Shown piece after piece: positions 9,601 through 12,848 of a DNA stretch of 12,848 nucleotides (positions are counted from its first letter, which is position 1; each line of letters begins with the position of its first letter). A program made the position numbers and the translations under genes. Source of the stretch: Bacteroidales bacterium (GTDB taxonomy: Bacteria > Bacteroidota > Bacteroidia > Bacteroidales > F082); assembly GCA_023229245.1 (NCBI GenBank), contig JALNZU010000056.1, forward strand, positions 1 to 12,848, given 5' to 3'. The notes beneath the pieces were generated by a model that worked only from the letters and a program-made list of their open reading frames with translations, did no database searches and had not been told where the DNA came from.

Positions 9601-12453
9601 AGGCTTAAACAGTTCTAAGTCGTCAATTGTCCAGTTATAAAAGTTATTATAAGAGTTTAGTGCGCTATAATAGAACGAGAGATATATCTTGTCGTTGAAG
9701 TCGAAATGTTCGGTCAGATAATACGTCATCATATCCTCCATAAAGAGGTCTCCTTCTTCCTTATCTCTGAACGTCTGAGCCGTATGCCATGTTAGCCCAT
9801 CGTTGCTGATGCGTATGGCTCCATTAGTTCGTGTGTATGGGTTATAAAAGTGATGCATACTGATACTCAAGGCGTTAGCATCATTAACAGCTATAGCTGG
9901 TGAAATTAAACTGGCACTCACATTAAGGTTCTCATTCGGGTGGATGGAAGCAGTCCCGTCAGTAAACTCCCATCCTCGGTTATCGTCGCCATGAATCACA
10001 ATACCCCATCCACCGGGCTGTATATGTTGCTCGAAGTCTTCATACCAAAACCGATTATCCGCTGTCAGCATCACGGTTATAAACACATCTTCCGATACGA
10101 TCTGTAGCTCTTGTTCAACGGATTGAAACCCACTATGAGCCACTTTGTAAGGATAACTACCAGCCGAAAATCCTGTAAAGTTCGTCATGCCTTCCAGGCC
10201 TTCATACCCATTGAGGGTGATCAACGCATCGTCAATTGATAATCCGGCTTCATCGGTTATAGTAAAAGTAACTGTAAAGGTATCGCCTTGAACAGGAGCA
10301 AGGATAATCTCATGGCTGATATTCTGGTTTGTGAGTTCTATCTCCCCTCCAGTAGGAATAAAACCATCAGCTATAACCGAATAATGAAAGCTGCCGGGAA
10401 ACAATCCATCAAAAAAGTAATTCCCTGTTGGATTTTCAATACCATTCATTCGGATTTGAGCCGTAGTAATATTATTTCCCTGACTGTCTTTTACAGTAAA
10501 TCCGATAGTATAGCTTGAACTTTCAGAAAAGACAGCTTGCAGGCTCAAATCCTCATCTATAGAGATCAGTATTGGATTATTGATGGAATATTGAAGTCCG
10601 TTTTTCTTCCAGTGGTTGAACTGATAGCCCGATTCGGGATATGCCATAACCGAAAGTTGAGTACCTTGCTTATACTGATGCAATCCGGTAGCCGGTAAGC
10701 TAGAGCCTCCCTGAGCGGCAATCATCTCAAGGGTGATAGGTGTCACAGGAACAAAATAGGCCTGGGCTGTTTTGTTGGCATCCATCACTAATGTAGCCTG
10801 AGGTTGATCGCTGTAAAACTCACCGTCCACCTCCCATTTATCGAATTTCCATCCCCATGCATAATCGGCATCGGCTGTCAGTGTGATCTGCTCGTCTTCG
10901 AAATAGGTATGGTAGCCAGGTTGCGGAACAACTTTACCTTCTTCACCATATGGTTCCAACATAGTCAGTGAATACGTTTCCAATTTATCTATGGTCACAG
11001 CATCAAGATATACTAACCGCCAGCCGGAGGTATGGTTTACCCAATACCGAAATGCAATATGCTTGATACCAGAGTATCCGCGTATGTCAACTGATTTACG
11101 TTCCCATGCCTCGCCTGCATATACTTCGGCTATCATTTCTCCGTTAGCTTCAAGCTTGGCTACATCATCAAAATAGTCGGGTAGTATCCATACTTGTAGC
11201 TTGTCGGTTATGCTATCCGGCTCGAAATTCGACATGACGAAAAAATACAACAGCTCGGCATTTGGCTGATCAAGATCTAAGGGCGGCGATACTAACCATT
11301 CGTTTGCTTTATATGCTGATGTTGGGCCGTAACGTGCTCTTACCGATCGGCTTCCTTCATATTTTTCAACACCATTACCTTCCCAGTACGCTCCATCTAC
11401 GCCACCTACAAAATGCCAGCCTAAGGCTGGAAAATCAAACTGGTTGAAACCCTCCATCCACGGAAACTCTGTAACCGTTGGATCAAAACCCGTACCCGTC
11501 AAGGTGATTGAATGCTGCCCGGGAGCAGCTTCTGTATATGACAAGATCAGATCGGTCTCAAGAATGCCATCAAGCTGAGGATGAAACACCGCTTCAAAAC
11601 TGACACTATCATGGAAGCCTAATAAAGCCGGAAAATCTGCTGGCTCATACAATATTGAGAAATGCGTTGAATTATCCAATACCGGAGGCTGAACCAACAG
11701 GCTGCCAATACCAGAGTTGAAAATTGTAAACGTCTGTGGCAGACTGCTTTCATTTAATAACACTGTTCCGAAATCTTGGCTTGTCAGATCGGGTATGATT
11801 GAAAATTCCGGCTCGGTTGGAGCATACACCGTAACCATTTTAATTTGCCAGTATGCCCGCAATTCATCCTGATCATCAAACCAAAACTTAAGATAAAACG
11901 TATCCTCTCCGGCAGCTACTTCCGTAAGATCCCATTCATTATATGAATTAGAACCCTGTCCCACATGATGAGTAAAAGTATAAAATGTGTGCCAGGTGAT
12001 TCCATCAGTGCTGTAGCGTATCTCGGCATCAGTCATCCCGGCCGGAAACGGATAGAAATAATAATATAAATTCATCCCAAGCAACACAACCTCCATCTCA
12101 CTGCAATCAATGACAGGACTTATCAATTCGCCGGCTACATGATGACCTTCGTTTTGATAACTGTTGATCCAGATCATATTAGGCAGCAACTCCCAGGAGT
12201 AGCCCTCCTCCCCTAACTCATTCATCTGCCAGCCTTCTGGAAGAGCATCACCACCAAACTGCGTATCAAGACCAACGAGCGTCCTTTCAGTGTACGAACG
12301 AATCCCATCAGAAGAAGATAAACCTCCTAATGGATAAGAATCAAGGTGATTAACAGCAGTATTAGGCAAACCGGTAATTTGTGCTAATGACGAAGCGAAT
12401 GGGAATAGAACCGCTCCTAAAAGCAATAATAAAGCAATGTTGAGATATTTCAT
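6604..12453 (-). CDS. Giant T9SS-secreted multidomain protein (1949 aa) with C-terminal sorting domain
   Basis: Signal peptide 1-25 (hydrophobic core, cleavage near SSLAQ), which supports the ATG at 12453. Modules read by eye: choice-of-anchor J (MAM-like) at about 62-212, 328-490, 802-950, 1063-1215 and 1573-1742; choice-of-anchor D (Ig-like, 'DFG...TFTIFNSG', ending LTGTGF or INGQGL) at 215-323 and 1218-1324; InlB-B-like repeats at 494-569 and 572-643; carboxypeptidase-regulatory-like modules at 647-720, 724-798 and 1460-1541; an Ig-like segment at 955-1056; a pre-peptidase-C-like domain at 1326-1456 with Cys1331 and Cys1401; and a fibronectin III-like fold interrupted by the last J module (1545-1567 and 1806-1861). 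Residues 1876-1949 form a type A T9SS sorting domain (VFPNPANQ...LTSGVYLLQI). No catalytic domain is seen, so an adhesive or matrix-like role at the cell surface or outside is the best inference. The gene is monocistronic, with its own promoter and terminator. Confidence 0.95.
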   Translation of the reverse strand: MKYLNIALLLLLGAVLFPFASSLAQITGLPNTAVNHLDSYPLGGLSSSDGIRSYTERTLVGLDTQFGGDALPEGWQMNELGEEGYSWELLPNMIWINSYQNEGHHVAGELISPVIDCSEMEVVLLGMNLYYYFYPFPAGMTDAEIRYSTDGITWHTFYTFTHHVGQGSNSYNEWDLTEVAAGEDTFYLKFWFDDQDELRAYWQIKMVTVYAPTEPEFSIIPDLTSQDFGTVLLNESSLPQTFTIFNSGIGSLLVQPPVLDNSTHFSILYEPADFPALLGFHDSVSFEAVFHPQLDGILETDLILSYTEAAPGQHSITLTGTGFDPTVTEFPWMEGFNQFDFPALGWHFVGGVDGAYWEGNGVEKYEGSRSVRARYGPTSAYKANEWLVSPPLDLDQPNAELLYFFVMSNFEPDSITDKLQVWILPDYFDDVAKLEANGEMIAEVYAGEAWERKSVDIRGYSGIKHIAFRYWVNHTSGWRLVYLDAVTIDKLETYSLTMLEPYGEEGKVVPQPGYHTYFEDEQITLTADADYAWGWKFDKWEVDGEFYSDQPQATLVMDANKTAQAYFVPVTPITLEMIAAQGGSSLPATGLHQYKQGTQLSVMAYPESGYQFNHWKKNGLQYSINNPILISIDEDLSLQAVFSESSSYTIGFTVKDSQGNNITTAQIRMNGIENPTGNYFFDGLFPGSFHYSVIADGFIPTGGEIELTNQNISHEIILAPVQGDTFTVTFTITDEAGLSIDDALITLNGYEGLEGMTNFTGFSAGSYPYKVAHSGFQSVEQELQIVSEDVFITVMLTADNRFWYEDFEQHIQPGGWGIVIHGDDNRGWEFTDGTASIHPNENLNVSASLISPAIAVNDANALSISMHHFYNPYTRTNGAIRISNDGLTWHTAQTFRDKEEGDLFMEDMMTYYLTEHFDFNDKIYLSFYYSALNSYNNFYNWTIDDLELFKPDPQSFEASQYSNNIYLHSGQTGIHQLFIKNTGGLTDTYTLEKIDGSWDYDFPSELTLNGGNQMIIDLSFVMPNDLDMGTRDTLVIRISSLGNPQLTHDISFISATIAPIKAYYKEDFDIVTVPELPGGWTRIVNSTTNNARLVTVKNADAASVPNHIRSNNSSDPEAELILIAPPLAEGKSLKEFRTRLMLKNSTSAPLILGTMDDPQGTFTPITSWVSDNHYTWKEMMHGFEDYEGTDTYVAFKHDVTSTYTQEDIDDIIIEVIPPPIFYIDTPSHDFGEGWVDYNNDSIEVVITNKGHYELLLQEIVLEAGENFWIKANNLPVALEFNEPYVFKVGFNPQQLGQVQDHILITYTEETQHSFSMEINGQGLVRPQGSTCDDPVVVDLPLINYEGNTQQYGRDFRPTFVVPENVYLSGNEMVMQFTLEENSFLSGSVDGPRAGFFVLAACPDPINPPQILAGAFNIEGYDSFENVMMDAGTYYLIVSSSHTKPPFYTDFSINLSAEPMPDFHHVNFLVTEQSPEALPLQDARIVVEGEYISTTLYTSPTGMATASLLEGDYLATIFLFGYLEKEVPFSLISNLDLSIQLQDLMFVPSNLVVDTTGLQAGQALFSWDAKPKGEPWTQGFEAEFLPQGWDQIITNTGGLIPGVDSADWKFTWQQYGTIYFSDQTVVPKEGSKQAFVHWSTDPQDEWLISHEFKAPADKLVFWYFGNNGESLQHFYLKVSTDNGQSWTALWDASELPSGKNKYDYPAIVDLSYYADQQIRLAWNAVGNYGLISAFMLDDISVGDLRINTDDLIAVSKSGNTFMQSTSKEWVSGQPQSIASMREPYELPQVSLDDMRYTHDQKANRTMTGFDIYLDDMGTPIASGIQIDEYLYTGLAAGDYLAGVRAHYTTGATEIITKEFTIVKGTVGIAEQGGEEDQLKVFPNPANQWIMVENNRIIDYYSIFNSNGTRLIAGKAETTNLQLDVSSLTSGVYLLQIYCGKDLYHKLIQIY

Positions 12454-12506
12454 CAGTAAGAAAATAAAATATTATTAAAGCAGAATTAATTCATTAATTT
12501 GTACTA

Positions 12507-12539
12507 CAAAGATGAAACTTATCCAATAGTATTGTCAAT
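12507..12539 (-). promoter_or_regulatory. Predicted promoter of the complete giant gene
   Basis: On the minus strand CATCTTTG (12514-12507) matches TAnnTTTG at all but the first base, and ATTG (12539-12536) lies 21 bases upstream as the -33 box. Transcription would start near 12501, leaving an AT-rich leader of about 47 bases with no Shine-Dalgarno. The layout parallels the promoter at 3591-3622, including the -33 box that merges into the ATACC-N8-GGTAT palindrome. Confidence 0.5.
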
Positions 12540-12555
12540 ACCATGTACTGGGTAT
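12538..12555. promoter_or_regulatory. Operator-like inverted repeat ATACC-N8-GGTAT (copy 2)
   Basis: This has the same arms and the same 8-base spacer length as 3621-3638, and sits at the same place relative to the predicted promoter (overlapping the -33 box, centred near -45). Read along the minus strand, both copies are ATACCCA, six mostly different bases, then GGTATTG, one base, C: 17 of 22 positions agree. Conservation of the arms with a diverged centre is what a dimeric regulator's site looks like. Confidence 0.6.
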
Positions 12556-12704
12556 TTATTTTAAAAGGATGAGAAACAATATTTTACAATGTATTAGATA
12601 TTTTTGAAAAGGATAATCGAACGACTTGTCTTTTAAAAACTTTACAAAACTGGAAAATAAACCTGATCTTTTAAAATCAAAGCTATTTTTAGGATGCGAT
12701 AAAA

Positions 12705-12733
12705 AAAAGCCGGCTTGAAATAAGCCGGCTTTT
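12705..12733 (-). terminator. Intrinsic terminator of the right-edge T9SS cargo gene
   Basis: A perfect 12-bp stem (AAAAGCCGGCTT at 12705-12716, complement at 12722-12733) closes a GAAAT loop. On the minus strand it is followed by a run of T (complement of A at 12701-12708, partly used in the stem), and it begins 20 bases after the stop at 12754. It insulates the 6604-12453 gene from read-through. Confidence 0.9.
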
Positions 12734-12753
12734 CATCTACTTAACCAAAACAA

Positions 12754-12848
12754 TTATTCACTGATAATTATATTTTTATGCACTCGTTCACCCTGCTCGT
12801 TGATGAACTGCATCACATAAGCTCCTTTATGGAAGCCTGTAAGGTCTA
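12754..12848 (-). CDS. C-terminal end of a T9SS cargo protein (5' partial)
   Basis: Only the last 30 codons and the TAA (12756-12754) are in the window; the rest lies beyond the right edge. The peptide begins DLTGFHKGAYVMQFINEQGE and ends KNIIISE, the final strands of a type A T9SS sorting domain (pattern D-L-x-G-x-x-x-G-x-Y, then K-x-I/V-x-x near the end). The protein is therefore probably exported through the T9SS, but nothing can be said about its function. A strong terminator follows, so it is not co-transcribed with the giant gene downstream. Confidence 0.85.
   Translation of the reverse strand, partial: DLTGFHKGAYVMQFINEQGERVHKNIIISE

Larger units (their letters stand above)
12454..12753. 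other. 300-bp intergenic control region
   Basis: This AT-rich stretch holds the leader, promoter and operator-like palindrome of the giant gene (12454-12555) and, at its right end, the terminator of the incoming gene (12705-12733). Between them, 12556-12704, there is no open frame or RNA gene that I can recognise. AAAAGGAT occurs twice (12563-12570, 12607-12614); the second continues as ATC and resembles 3684-3696 upstream of the other giant gene. Confidence 0.7.

Noticed and set aside
12599..12606. TATTTTTG on the plus strand, an apparent match to the -7 consensus
   Set aside because: The region is AT-rich, so matches are cheap; no plus-strand gene or structured RNA follows, and transcription would run into the tail of a minus-strand gene.
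12705..12733. Perfect palindromic stem as a mobile-element end or attachment site
   Set aside because: The stem-loop followed by T on the coding strand, 20 bases after a stop codon, is fully explained as a terminator; no second copy or transposase is present.

Overview
The window looks like a chromosomal segment from a Bacteroidota bacterium, probably a non-gliding or gliding environmental lineage that uses the type IX secretion system (T9SS). The reasons are: two very large secreted multidomain proteins built from choice-of-anchor J (MAM-like), choice-of-anchor D, InlB-B-like and carboxypeptidase-regulatory-like modules; two recognisable C-terminal T9SS sorting domains; promoter-like boxes of the Bacteroidota form TAnnTTTG; and start codons without Shine-Dalgarno sequences. 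The family or genus cannot be fixed from this sequence.

Layout, left to right. (1) 1-3517, minus strand: the first 1172 residues of a secreted giant protein whose C-terminus lies beyond the left edge. (2) 3518-3734: a divergent control region. (3) 3735-5765 and 5799-6488, plus strand: a two-gene signalling operon made of a periplasmic-TPR sensor histidine kinase (HisKA_3 type) and a NarL/LuxR-type response regulator. (4) 6489-6603: a convergent gap with a strong terminator hairpin. (5) 6604-12453, minus strand: a complete 1949-residue T9SS cargo protein with signal peptide and sorting domain and no visible catalytic domain. (6) 12454-12753: a 300-bp control region with a promoter, an operator-like palindrome and a perfect 12-bp terminator stem. 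(7) 12754-12848, minus strand: the last 30 codons of a third T9SS cargo gene.

The most interesting point is regulatory. The same inverted repeat, ATACC-N8-GGTAT, lies upstream of both giant genes, each time touching the predicted -33 box and centred about 45 bases before the inferred transcription start. Its half-sites have the 7-2-7 geometry known for NarL-type regulators. The gene pair between the two giants encodes just such a regulator with its kinase. I infer a self-contained module: a periplasmic TPR sensor and LuxR-type regulator that switch on two giant surface or secreted multi-adhesin proteins, and possibly the regulator's own operon. The link is inference; the repeats and the gene order are seen directly.

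No tRNA, rRNA, CRISPR array, insertion sequence or attachment site was seen.
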